Of a stretch of 64,000 bases of DNA, positions 27,986 through 37,363 are shown piece by piece; within the stretch, counting starts at the first letter, position 1; the number at the start of each line of letters is the position of its first letter. Under the pieces are notes generated by a model that saw only the letters and a program-made list of their open reading frames with translations, had not been told where the DNA came from and made no database searches. A program made the position numbers and the translations under genes. Origin of the DNA: CAWAMD01 sp963783045 (GTDB lineage: Bacteria > Actinomycetota > Nitriliruptoria > Nitriliruptorales > Nitriliruptoraceae); NCBI GenBank assembly GCA_963783045.1, contig CAWAMD010000005.1:620001-684000 (forward strand), given 5' to 3'.

Positions 27986-29068
27986 TCAGGCCTCCTTGCC
28001 CAGCAGCCCGCGGGGCCGCAGCAGCAGCACGAGCAGGAGCACGGCGAACGTCGCGATCTGCGGCGGGCCCGGCAGCACGCTCGTGAGGTCGTACGACAGG
28101 ACGAACGAGTTGGCCAGGCTCACGGTGACGCCGAGCAGCAACCCTCCCATCACCGCGCCGACCATCGAGGTGATCCCGCCGAGGACGGCCGCCACGATCG
28201 CGGGGATGAGGAAGGTCGTCGTCATGAAGCCGGGCGTGAGCTGCTCGTACACGCCGGCGCCGAGGATCCCGGCGACGGCACCGAAGGCGCCGGCGGTCCC
28301 CCAGGCGATGGCGGACATGGCGCGGACGCTCACGCCGTGCAGCTCGGCGGCGAACGGCTCCTGGGCGGTGGCCAGCAGCGCGACCCCGGGCGGCGTGCGG
28401 AAGAAGAGGGCGAGGAGCACGGCCGCGGTCACGAGCACGGCCACGAGGATGATCGAGTGCCAGGAGATGATCGCGCCGCCGAGCGCGAGGTTGCCGGCCG
28501 CGCCCTGGCACACGCCGTCCGCCTGGGTCGACAGACACACCGGCCCGACCTGGACGCCGGCCGGCGCGCCGGGCACGAACCGAGGGAACTTGCGGGCCTT
28601 CGCCTCGAAGAGGATGAGCTCCGAGGCCGTGAAGAGCAGGGCCACACCGGCGGTGGCGACGAGCGTGATCACCGGCGAGCTGTCACGCAGCCGCTGGACC
28701 ACGAAGAGGTTGACGGCGATCGCCAGGGCGGCGCCGACGACGACGGCCACCACGGACGCCAGGAGCAGCATCCAGGGGCTGACCGTCGTCGGATCGATCG
28801 ACGCGGCCCGGGAGCCTCCCGTGAGGATGAGGAAGACGACGAACGCTGGCACCGACCCGAGCGACCCCTGCGCGAAGTTGAGCACGCGGGTGGACTTGTA
28901 GACCAGCGCGAGGCCGAGCGCGACGAGCGCGTAGACCGAGCCCACCTGGAGCCCGTTGACGAGGACCGAGACCAGGTTCACGCGGGACAGGGCGACGACG
29001 ATCAGCGCGAGGCCGGTCACCGCGAAGGCGACGCGGTGGCGTCTGATGTGAGTGAGGATGTTCGGCAT
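27986..29068 (-). CDS. livH: Branched-chain amino acid-type ABC transporter permease LivH
   Basis: A 360-aa permease with multiple membrane helices. LivH features include VNGLQVGSVYALVALGLALVYKSTRVLNFAQGSLGSV and the EAA-like GVALLATAQEPFAAELHGVSVRAMSAIAW, then GGITSMVGAVMGGLLLG. A central Cys-containing loop (GPVCLSTQADGVCQG, about residues 190-205) is longer than in E. coli LivH and may face outside. ATG at 29068. Upstream is the first binding-protein gene. Confidence 0.95.
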   Translation of the reverse strand: MPNILTHIRRHRVAFAVTGLALIVVALSRVNLVSVLVNGLQVGSVYALVALGLALVYKSTRVLNFAQGSLGSVPAFVVFLILTGGSRAASIDPTTVSPWMLLLASVVAVVVGAALAIAVNLFVVQRLRDSSPVITLVATAGVALLFTASELILFEAKARKFPRFVPGAPAGVQVGPVCLSTQADGVCQGAAGNLALGGAIISWHSIILVAVLVTAAVLLALFFRTPPGVALLATAQEPFAAELHGVSVRAMSAIAWGTAGAFGAVAGILGAGVYEQLTPGFMTTTFLIPAIVAAVLGGITSMVGAVMGGLLLGVTVSLANSFVLSYDLTSVLPGPPQIATFAVLLLVLLLRPRGLLGKEA

Positions 29069-29098
29069 GGCGAGGCTCCCGCTCGTGGCCGGTGGCGT

Positions 29099-30693
29099 CT
29101 AGAAGCTCGAGGCGAAGCTGCGCAGGGTCGTGTACTGCTCGGCCGAGCAGTCGGCCCGCAGCACGTGCACCTGCTGGCCACCGAAGTGCTGCTGCGCCGA
29201 GTAGCCGACCAGCGGGAAGACGGAGGTCTTCAGCTGCCCCGTGGCCTCGACCAGCGCCCGGAAGTCCTCGCGGGTGAGGTCGTTGCCGAAGGTCTGCTGG
29301 TAGCGCTGGAACAGCGCGTTCTGCTGGTCGGCGATACCCCACAGGGCCAGCGCGATGTCGTCGGTCGGCTTGCCGAGCTTGCTGCCGGCGTCGAAGAACT
29401 CCGGCACGCGCTTGTGCGCCTCGTCGAGGCCGTAGAAGGGCGAGAAGAAGATCCCACCGCCGACGCGGGCGTTCGGGTCGCCGTCCTTGCAGCCGGACCC
29501 GAGCACGGCGTTGAGGCCCATCGTGATGCCCACGCCGACGTACTGCGGGTTGTAGCCGAACTGCTCGTCGGCGACCTGCGCGAACCGGATGTAGTCCACC
29601 GGCGAGGTGTTGACGTAGATGACCTGGACGCCGCTCTGCTTGAGCTGCTGGGCGTAGCTGGCATACCAGGACGTGTCGCCCTTCGGGTGGCGCAGGGTCT
29701 TGAAGTAGTTGAGTCCGGACTCCTTCACGCCGGCTTCCCAGCCCGCGACCGCGTCGTCGAAGTTGGAGGTGTTCGTGACGATCGCGGCGACCTTCGGGTT
29801 GCCGGCGAGCGTGTCGATGCCGTCGGGGTTCGCCTTCACGTACCGCGCGAGCAGGTGTCCCTGCTGCTGGTAGGTCATCGACGAGGCGAAGTACCACGGG
29901 TTGCCGGCCAGCCCGTTCTCGGTCACACCACCCGAGAAGTACGGGAAGTGCGACACCTGGGCGAGCTGGCCGCAGGCCTGGATCTGGTCGGTCCCGCCGC
30001 CGCCGACGAGCAGGAACGCCTTGGACGACAGCTCGCGGCACACCTGGCGGGCCGAGTCGGGGCTGTACTTGTCGTCGCGGAACAGCACGTCGACGTTGTG
30101 ACGACCGAGGACCGTCTGGCCCTTCACCTGGGTCAGGTACTTCCAGTAGAGGTCGCCGGACTTCTCGAAGGAGGTGGTCGGCAGCGGCGCAGCCCCGGTG
30201 ACGGGTGCGTGGATGGCGAGCGTCAGCGAGTCGTCGGCGACCCCGGTCCGGTCGCTGCCCTGCGGCTGGCGCTGTGCCGGCTGCTGAGCGGACGTGCCGG
30301 GATCGGCCGCGCCGCTCGAGGCGTCGGTGCTGCCCTGGCCGTCCAGCGGGCGCGGGCTCGGCCTCGCCGTTGCCCTGCGGCGCGGCGCCGGAGGTTGCCG
30401 CCGACCCGGCGGCGGTGGATGTGCCCCCGGCGGCGGGATCGGCGGATGTCTGGCCATCGGCTCGCGCCGAGCGTGCCGGTGGTTGCTGCGGCGGCACCTG
30501 CCGCGGTGCCCGTGGTGGCAGCGCCGCCCGGGTCCAGGGTGAAGGGCTGTGCCCCGCCGTCGGTGGTGGCGGCGGATCCCGCGGCGAGCGGCGCACCGCC
30601 GCCCACGTGCACGCCGGGCTTCTGCCCGCAGGCGGTCAACGCCAGGGCGAGGCTGGCCGCGAGGGCTCCTGCTCGGACGATACGGAGGTTCAT
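29099..30693 (-). CDS. LivK-type ABC substrate-binding lipoprotein 1 (frame broken in linker)
   Basis: Periplasmic-binding-protein-like lipoprotein for the Liv permease (type 1, ligand-binding ABC family). From ATG 30693 the N-terminus is a lipoprotein signal, ALAASLALALTACGQKPGVH. A Gly/Ala/Thr-rich linker follows, then the ligand-binding domain with PVTGAAPLPTTSFEKSGDLY, FRDDKYSPDSARQVCREL and PVDYIRFAQVADEQFGYNPQY. The frame changes twice in the linker, near 30461-30470 and near 30345-30358, each equal to one extra base; total length is 2 mod 3. Coding-style composition shows the middle (ADGQTSADPAAGG...) belongs to a third frame. The domain itself is intact. It is paralogous to the gene at 32374. 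Either sequencing indels or decay. Confidence 0.8.
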
Positions 30694-30812
30694 GGTGTCG
30701 GACTCGCTCTCGATCGTGGAGGGGCATGCGACGCCAGACGCGGGTCGGCCGCGTCGCGTCTCGCCGGCGACCCGTGACATCGGGGCCGCTCGGCGGGGAG
30801 AGAGATCGGGGG

Positions 30813-32159
30813 CTAGACGAACTCGGGGAGGTCGGCGCTCTGGGCCCGTCGCTGGGCGATGAGCCGTGTCATGGCGCCGGACCGGCTCGCCTCGACGGCC
30901 AGCGGCGCCGTCAGGGACCGGGTCAGCAGGTACGCACCGGCGAGGAACACGGGTGCGAGCAGCCAGGTCCACCACGGCGTGGTGGGGCCCGGTGCCGCCG
31001 CCTGCGCCATCGGTGGCGCCGACTGCTGCATGGCCACCGGCGTGCCCGATCCGGACGCCGGTGCGGGGGCGGCGACCTGCGGTGCAGCCGCCTGCTCCTC
31101 GGGGGTGAGCTGCATGGGGGCCGAGAAGGCCTGGTCGCCCCCGGACGGGGCGCTGCCGCTCGACAGACCCGACATCGTGCCCGTCGAGGAGGACGAGCCC
31201 GCCGACGATCCGGTCGTGCCGGTCGAGGTGTCGTCGAAGGTGACGGGTTCGCTGGCCTCGCTCGTGGTCATGGCCACCTTGACCGTGCCCTCGAACGTGA
31301 CCTGCTTGTTGTAGGACGGGTCCGGGTCGCCGTAGGCGAGGTTCGGGGCCTGCTGCGGACGGAGCAGGACACCGTTCTGCTTCAGGCTTCCGTCGTTCCA
31401 GGCCTGCGCGGCCAGCGACAGGTCGAAGGTCCAGGTGCCGTCGTCGTTGCGGGTCCCGTTCGACCCGTAGAGGCAGTCGACCTCGGGGAGCTTGTCCTGC
31501 GGCTGGCTCTCGGCGCCCTCCCAGTCACCCACGATGGGGCACATCTCGACCGGCAACGGCTCGGTCTCGACCGGCTCCTGGTCGAGGATCTTCTGGAAGT
31601 CGTCGGGCGAGGGCTCCCGCACGGAGGCGAGGGCGGCGAGGACGGCCTGGCGGAACATCGGCGAGGACGAGTCGTAGGTGGGCTGGCCCTCGGTGAGCAC
31701 GACCTGGAAGGTGTCGGCCTGCTGGCCGTCGGGGATGGTGGGCACCTCGAACTGCACGGCGGCGCGGTAGCGGGGACGACCACCGAGGACGGACACGGGC
31801 AGGGTGCCCGGCGGCACGGGGTCGAAGGGCGCAACGGGCTCGTTCTCGGCGGCCTGCCCCATGGCGCCCTCGACCGCGTCCTTGACGGGCTTGAGGTCCT
31901 TCGGGCACAGCTGGGGCTCGACGATGCAGACGACGCCCGGCGGGAACTCACTCACGAGCGTCGGCGGCAGGACGTCGTAGAGCGGGGCGTTGTAGTAGCC
32001 CTGCTTCGTGGTCTTGGCCTCCTTCGCCTGGGGGCCGGCCTCCTGGGCGATCGCCGGCGTGAAGGCGGACAGCGCGCCGGCCGCGCCCAGGGAGACGACC
32101 ATCATGAGGGCCCCGAGACGGCGCTTGAAGCTCCGTGCTCCGATTGGCTGAGGGCGCAT
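30813..32159 (-). CDS. Unknown secreted, C-terminally membrane-anchored protein in the Liv operon
   Basis: A 448-aa exported protein. A signal peptide (RRLGALMMVVSLGAAGALSAFTPAIAQEA) precedes about 280 residues of mixed globular sequence with four Cys (VVCIVEPQLC, VEMCPIVGDW, EVDCLYG). Then comes TWTFDLSLAAQAWNDGSLKQNGVLLRP, which weakly recalls DNRLRE-type wall/carbohydrate modules. A Ser/Gly/Pro-rich linker leads to a TM helix TWWLAPVFLAGAYLL-like (WWTWLLAPVFLAGAYLLT) and a short basic tail. No family is recognised with confidence. Its place between two binding-protein genes on the same strand suggests a role in ligand capture at the cell surface. ATG 32159. Confidence 0.8.
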   Translation of the reverse strand: MRPQPIGARSFKRRLGALMMVVSLGAAGALSAFTPAIAQEAGPQAKEAKTTKQGYYNAPLYDVLPPTLVSEFPPGVVCIVEPQLCPKDLKPVKDAVEGAMGQAAENEPVAPFDPVPPGTLPVSVLGGRPRYRAAVQFEVPTIPDGQQADTFQVVLTEGQPTYDSSSPMFRQAVLAALASVREPSPDDFQKILDQEPVETEPLPVEMCPIVGDWEGAESQPQDKLPEVDCLYGSNGTRNDDGTWTFDLSLAAQAWNDGSLKQNGVLLRPQQAPNLAYGDPDPSYNKQVTFEGTVKVAMTTSEASEPVTFDDTSTGTTGSSAGSSSSTGTMSGLSSGSAPSGGDQAFSAPMQLTPEEQAAAPQVAAPAPASGSGTPVAMQQSAPPMAQAAAPGPTTPWWTWLLAPVFLAGAYLLTRSLTAPLAVEASRSGAMTRLIAQRRAQSADLPEFV

Positions 32160-32373
32160 CGTTGGTGCTCCCGGTCGTGTCGTGTCGGTCGGCCGGTCAT
32201 CGGGGTCCGATGCCACCGGCGCTGCCGTTGAGGGGGGACGGCCGGCAGACGGGCCGTCCTGTCTGGCTTCGACGCCGCCCGCTGCTGTTCCTGCAAACGA
32301 GGTGCCGAGCCCCCGGTGACGCGGCAGGCACCGCGCGTGAGGTGGCGCGCACCGTTCGCACGCCACCGCGCGA
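32160..32373. other. Liv operon spacer
   Basis: 214 nt between binding protein 2 and the unknown secreted protein. GC-rich; no gene, terminator or clear promoter seen. Confidence 0.5.
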
Positions 32374-34007
32374 TCACGAGAACTGGCTGACGAAGGTGCC
32401 CTGGTTGACGTACTCGCCGGTCGAGCAGTCGGCCTTCAGCAGGTGCACCTGGCTCGCGCCGAAGTGGTTGTCCTTGCTGTAGCTGAGCACCGGGAAGACA
32501 CCGGTCTGGACGTTCTGCGCCGTCTCGACGTAGGCCCGGAAGTCCTCCCGCGTGAGCTGGTTGCCGTAGATCTGCTCGTACCCCTCGAGCAGGTTGTCCA
32601 TGACCTTGTTCATGCCCCACAGCGCGAGGGCGATGTCGTCGTTCGGGACGTTGAACTGCTTCGCGGCCTGGAAGAACTCCGGCACGTTCTGACGCGCCCA
32701 GTCGAGGCCCGGGAACGGGGAGAAGAAGAGGCCGCCACCCACCCGGGCCTCGGGATCGCCGTCCTTGCAGCCCGAGCCGAGCACCGCGTTCAGCCCCATC
32801 GAGATGCCGACACCGATGTACTGGGGGTTGTAGCCGTACTGCTCGTCGGCGACCTGCGCGAAGCGGATGTAGTCGACCGGCGAGGTGAGCATGTAGATGA
32901 CCTGCACGCCCGCCTGCTTCATCTTCTGTGCGTAGGTCCCGTACCACGACGTGTCGCCCTTCGGGTGGCGCAGCGTCTGGAAGTAGTCGAGGTTCTGGCG
33001 CTTGACGCCTTCCTCCCAGCCGGCAACGGCGTCGTCGAAGTTCGGCGTGTTCGTGATGACCGCGCCGACCTTCTTCCCCTTCGTCTCGGGACGGGTGGCC
33101 GCCATCTGCGCGAGCAGCAGCCCCTGCTGCTTGTAGGACATCGAGGTCGCGAAGTACCAGGGATTCCCGCGTAGCCCGGCCTCGGTCACGCCCGCCGAGA
33201 AGTACGGGAAGTGCGAGACCTCGGCGAGCTGCCCACAGGCCTGGATCTGGTCGGTCCCGCCGCCGCCGGCGAGCGCGAACGTCTTCGAGGCGAGCTCCCG
33301 GCACACCTGCCGCGCCGAGTCGGGGCTGTACTTGTCGTCCCGGAAGATGAGGCTGACCTTCTTCCGCCCGAGCACCGTCTTGCCCTGGCCCTCGGTGAGC
33401 CAGCGCCAGTAGAGGTCACCCGACTTCTCGAAGGACGTGGTCGGCAGGGGTGCGGCGCCGGTCACCGGCGCATGCAGGCCGAACACGATCTCGTCGGGGC
33501 CTGCGCCGGTCGTGTCGGACCCCTGCGGCTGGCGGGTGCCCTGGGCGCCTGCCTGCGCCGACTGGCCGGACTGATCCGTCCCGCCGCCCTGGTCCGCCGG
33601 CTGCCCGGCCTGGCCCTGACCGCCGCCGCCTGCGGTGGTCTGGCTCCCGGCGCTGCCGGAGGAGCCGCCCGTGGACGCCTGGCCGGCCGTCGCGCCGGCG
33701 GTGCCGCCCTGGGCCCCCGACTGGCCGGCCGCGGACTGGCCGCCCGCCGTCGTACCTGTCGTCGTGCCCCCGCGGCGGTGTCCGCCATACCGCCAGCGGT
33801 CGTGCCACCCGCGGTCGTGCCACCGGCGGTCCCGACGGTCTGGCCGGCGACCCCGCCGGCCCCACCACCGGTCCCGGCGGCCGCGGCCTGCTGACCGGCG
33901 ACGTCGCCACCGCCGGCGACGTGGACGCCCGGCTTCTGGCCGCACGCCACGAGGGCCACGGCGAGGGCCACGAGGCCCGCGAAGGAACGGATGCGTGTCC
34001 GCGTCAT
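32374..34007 (-). CDS. LivK-type ABC substrate-binding lipoprotein 2 (one frame break in linker)
   Basis: First gene of the Liv operon. ATG 34007 (GGGAGG upstream) gives a lipoprotein signal, SFAGLVALAVALVACGQKPGVHVAGGG. After a Gly/Thr/Gln-rich linker comes the ligand-binding domain with HAPVTGAAPLPTTSFEKSGDLYW, GKKVGAVITNTPNFDDAVAGWEEGV and VDYIRFAQVADEQYGYNPQY. Signal and domain lie in different frames; the switch falls in a 5-G run at 33767-33771, and one more G would restore the frame. Strong paralogue of binding protein 1 (shared motifs throughout), so a local duplication. Homopolymer error or phase-variable tract are both possible. Confidence 0.82.
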
Positions 34008-34186
34008 GCTCGCCTCCCAGAGTGCGCGACGGGGCTTCCCGCCGGTCATGACTTCGACACGCGACGGGACAGTTCCTCCCCGTGCCCCACGCAGCCCCGC
34101 GCCGCCTCGCGCCGCCTCGCGACCCGGGCGGTCACGGAGCGTGAACCTGCGCCGGAGACCTCAAGGGGCCGCTCGCCCGCTGCCGA

Positions 34187-34192
34187 TACCTT
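34187..34192 (+). promoter_or_regulatory. Possible -10 box of a leaderless PBP transcript
   Basis: TACCTT (TANNNT type) ends 6 bases before the ATG of the penicillin-binding protein, and there is no ribosome-binding site. In actinobacteria this arrangement often marks leaderless mRNA. No good -35 is visible. Confidence 0.3.
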
Positions 34193-34198
34193 CCGTGC

Positions 34199-36685
34199 AT
34201 GTCCGACCTCACTGCGTTGCCGTCCGGGGTCCGGCTCCCGGGCCGGACGGGTCGGCGCGCGCGCCGGATGCGGATGCCGGCCCTGCTCCTGGTCGCGGGC
34301 CTGCTGCTGACCGCCTGCGGGAACGTGGTCCACCTGCAGGCGGGCGATCCCGTGGAGTTCGTCCAGCAGGCCCAGACGTCGCAGGTCCTCGCCGCCGACG
34401 GGCATGTCCTGGCGGAGCTGCACGGCGAGCAGGACCGTCGCGAGGTCACGCTCGACGAGGTGGCCGACGACCTCGTGGCCGCGGTCGTCGCGGTCGAGGA
34501 CCGCCGCTTCTTCCTGCACGCCGGGGTCGACGGTCCCGCGATCGTCCGTGCGGCCCTGCGCAACGTGGCCTCGGGCGGGGTGGAAGAGGGCGGCTCGACC
34601 CTGACACAGCAGTACGTGAAGAACACGATGACGGGTGCCGACCGGACCCTGAAGCGGAAGCTGAAGGAGGCGGTGCTCGCCTACGAGCTCGAGCAGCGCT
34701 ACTCGAAGAAGCAGATCCTCGACCGCTACCTGAACACCGTCTACTTCGGCCGGGGGGCGTACGGCGTCGACGCGGCGGCGCACCGGTACTTCGGCGTCGA
34801 TGCGGCGCAGCTGTCGCTGGTGCAGTCCGCGCAGCTCGCCGGGATGATCGCCTCCCCGTCGGGCTACGACCCCTACGACCACCCCGACGCGGCCCGCCAC
34901 CGGCGTGGACAGGTGCTCGACGCCATGGTGGACACCGGTGCGCTGGATGCCGAGGAGGCCGATGCGGCACGGTCGGCCGACCTGCCCCTGGCCACCGCGC
35001 GGCGTGACGACCACGTCATTGCCCCGTACGTCGTCGAGGAGGTCAAGCGGCAGCTGCAGCACGACCCGACCGGACGCTTCGTGGCGCTCGGCGCCAACGT
35101 CGACGAGCGCGCCAACCGGCTGTTCACGGGCGGGCTCACCATCGTGACGACGCTCGACCCCGCGGCCCAGACCGCCGCCGAGCAGGCGGTCGCGTCCGTG
35201 CTCACCGATCCGGCGGACCCGGCGGCGGCCCTCGTGGCCACCGACCCGACGACCGGCGCCGTCCGCGCCATGGTGGGCGGCCGGGACTTCTACGGCGACG
35301 ACCCGCAGGCGCAGTTCAACCTGGCGACGCAGGGCCGCCGTCAGCCGGGCTCCTCGTTCAAGCCGATGGTGCTGGCGACGGCCCTGTCGCGCGGGGTGTC
35401 GCTCGACCGGGTGTTCCCGGGTGGGGACTGCGTGAGCTTCCCCCAGATCGACGGCTGGCAGGACGGGGTCTGCAACTACGCGAACATCTCCTACCCGTCG
35501 GTGACGCTGCGGGAGGCGACCGTCGAGAGCGTGAACACCGTCTACGCCCGGCTGGCGGTCGAGCTCGGCCCGTCCGCGATCGTGTCCCAGGCCCGCAACC
35601 TCGGCTTCCACGGCACGCTGGACCCCGTCTACTCGATCGCGCTCGGCAGCGAGGAGGTCTCGCCCCTCGAGATGGCCGGCGCCTACGGGGCCTTCGCGGA
35701 CCAGGGCACCTACCACGCCCCCTACCTCATCGACCGCGTCGAGGGCCCCGACGGGCAGGTGCTCTACCAGCACGAGGACGTCGGCACGCAGGCCGTCGAT
35801 CCGGCCGTCGCCTACCTCGTCACCCAGGCGCTGCAGGACGTCGTCGCGCGCGGCACCGGCGTGCGCGCCCAGATCGACCGCCCCCAGGCCGGCAAGACCG
35901 GGACCTCGCAGGACAGCGCCGACGCCTGGTTCGTCGGCTACACCCCCGACCTCGTCGCGTCGGTGTGGGTCGGCTTCCCCTCGGGGCGGGTTCCCATGGT
36001 CCCGCCGCGGACGCGGGCGCTCGTCGAGGGTGGCCGCTGGCCCGCCGAGATCTGGCAGGCGTTCGCGAGCCAGGCGCTCGCGGGCCGGCCGCCCGCCGCG
36101 TTCCCCGCACCCGACATGGACCTCGTGCAGGTCGAGGTCGACGTGACCCGCAACTGCCTCCCGAACCCCTACACCCCGCCCGAGCTCGTCGAACGGCGCG
36201 ACTTCCTCGTCGGCACCGCCCCGACCGAGCAGTGCACCGAGCCGTCGGGCCCTCCCGTCGACGACGTGCCGTCGCTGGTGGGGCTGCCCCAGGACGTGGC
36301 GGTCCGGCTGCTGCGCGACCAGGGGTTCGGCGTCGACATCCGTGAGATCGCGTCCCCGCGCTACCCGTCGGGGATCGTCACGAAGCAGCGGCCCGAGCCG
36401 GGCGGGACGACCCGGGAGACCGACGACAACGCCGTCGTCGTCTGGGTCGCGAGCAGCGCCGGCGGTCGGGCGCGGATCCCCTCGGTCGTCGGGCTCCAGG
36501 CGGACGACGCGGTGCGGGCGCTCGAAGCGGAGGGCTGGGTGGCGAGCATCGAGGAGGGCTGCCCGCCGGAAGGCTGCGCGGGGCGGATGCGCGGCGAGGT
36601 CTGGGGGCAGAGCCCGAGCCCGGGCACCGAGACCCGGCCGCACACCGAGATCACGCTCCTCGTGGCCCCGACGGCACGGCACTGA
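34199..36685 (+). CDS. Class A penicillin-binding protein with lipobox and PASTA domains
   Basis: An 828-aa bifunctional peptidoglycan synthase. Residues 24-40 (RMPALLLVAGLLLTACGN) form an export segment ending in a lipobox-like LTAC, whereas family members usually keep an uncleaved anchor. The GT51 transglycosylase domain shows EDRRFFLHAGVD, GGSTLTQQYVKN and YLNTVYFGRGAYGV. The transpeptidase has SSFK, SVN and KTGTS. Two PASTA-like repeats (VPSLVGLPQDVAVRLLRDQGFGV and IPSVVGLQADDAVRALEAEGWVA) end the protein. ATG at 34199 has no Shine-Dalgarno; TACCTT at 34187-34192 would give a leaderless transcript. Divergent from the Liv operon. Confidence 0.93.
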   Translation: MSDLTALPSGVRLPGRTGRRARRMRMPALLLVAGLLLTACGNVVHLQAGDPVEFVQQAQTSQVLAADGHVLAELHGEQDRREVTLDEVADDLVAAVVAVEDRRFFLHAGVDGPAIVRAALRNVASGGVEEGGSTLTQQYVKNTMTGADRTLKRKLKEAVLAYELEQRYSKKQILDRYLNTVYFGRGAYGVDAAAHRYFGVDAAQLSLVQSAQLAGMIASPSGYDPYDHPDAARHRRGQVLDAMVDTGALDAEEADAARSADLPLATARRDDHVIAPYVVEEVKRQLQHDPTGRFVALGANVDERANRLFTGGLTIVTTLDPAAQTAAEQAVASVLTDPADPAAALVATDPTTGAVRAMVGGRDFYGDDPQAQFNLATQGRRQPGSSFKPMVLATALSRGVSLDRVFPGGDCVSFPQIDGWQDGVCNYANISYPSVTLREATVESVNTVYARLAVELGPSAIVSQARNLGFHGTLDPVYSIALGSEEVSPLEMAGAYGAFADQGTYHAPYLIDRVEGPDGQVLYQHEDVGTQAVDPAVAYLVTQALQDVVARGTGVRAQIDRPQAGKTGTSQDSADAWFVGYTPDLVASVWVGFPSGRVPMVPPRTRALVEGGRWPAEIWQAFASQALAGRPPAAFPAPDMDLVQVEVDVTRNCLPNPYTPPELVERRDFLVGTAPTEQCTEPSGPPVDDVPSLVGLPQDVAVRLLRDQGFGVDIREIASPRYPSGIVTKQRPEPGGTTRETDDNAVVVWVASSAGGRARIPSVVGLQADDAVRALEAEGWVASIEEGCPPEGCAGRMRGEVWGQSPSPGTETRPHTEITLLVAPTARH

Positions 36686-36700
36686 CCCGCGGCACGGTCG

Positions 36701-37363
36701 TCAGCGGGCGGGCGCCCGGGGGTGGCGTGCGTAGCGGCTGACCTCGGGCACGCCGGCGATGCGGAACCGCCACGGCACGTCGGCGGCCTGGCGCACGCCG
36801 ACGCGGGGACCGGTCACGATCGCGTCGGGCTCGGGACGCCACCCGTCGGACGCCAGGCGCAGCGGCGACGCCGGGTCGCACAGGTCGGTGCCGTACCAGT
36901 CCCGGTCGATCCCGAGGCCCTGGGCGAGCCGCGCCGGCCCGGCCAGCAGGTCACGCTCCCGGTGCTTGTCACCACGGCGGCGACGGACGTGGTCCATCCC
37001 GGCGAGCACGACCCCGGCACGCAGCAGCACCGCCGCCCCGACGCCGTCCGGCTCGCACGTCACGTTCATGCAGAAGTGCATCCCGTACGTGAAGTACACG
37101 TAGGCGTGACCGGGCGGGCCGAACATGGCCGCGACCCGGGGGGTCCGCCCCTTGAACGAGTGGCTGGCCGGATCGGTCTCGCGGTAGGCCTCGGTCTCGA
37201 CGACCCGCACGACCGTGGCGGTGCCGTCGTCCTCGTCGCGCACGAGCAGGAGTCCGAGCACGGCCGCTGCCACCGCCACGGCATGGCCGGTGAGCAGGTC
37301 ACGCTCGACGGGGCCGAGGGCCCCGAGGTGGCGCAGGCCAACCGGCTCCATGGCGTGGGTCAT
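36701..37363 (-). CDS. 3-methyladenine DNA glycosylase (MPG/AAG type)
   Basis: A 220-aa monofunctional DNA glycosylase of the AAG family that removes alkylated purines. Key segments are VVETEAYRETDPASHSFKGRTPRVAAMFGPPGHAYVYFTYGMHFCMNV, with the catalytic Glu and base-stacking Tyr, and AVLLRAGVVLAGMD, LAGPARLAQGLGID and a C-terminal VGVRQAADVPWRFRI. ATG at 37363 overlaps the polX stop (ATGA), so the two DNA-repair genes are translationally coupled. The PBP stop is only 15 nt away on the opposite strand. Confidence 0.93.
   Translation of the reverse strand: MTHAMEPVGLRHLGALGPVERDLLTGHAVAVAAAVLGLLLVRDEDDGTATVVRVVETEAYRETDPASHSFKGRTPRVAAMFGPPGHAYVYFTYGMHFCMNVTCEPDGVGAAVLLRAGVVLAGMDHVRRRRGDKHRERDLLAGPARLAQGLGIDRDWYGTDLCDPASPLRLASDGWRPEPDAIVTGPRVGVRQAADVPWRFRIAGVPEVSRYARHPRAPAR

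Noticed and set aside
30340..33771. Programmed ribosomal frameshifting as a general mechanism
   Set aside because: Break sites share no slippery motif or direction across all genes; indel errors explain them more simply.
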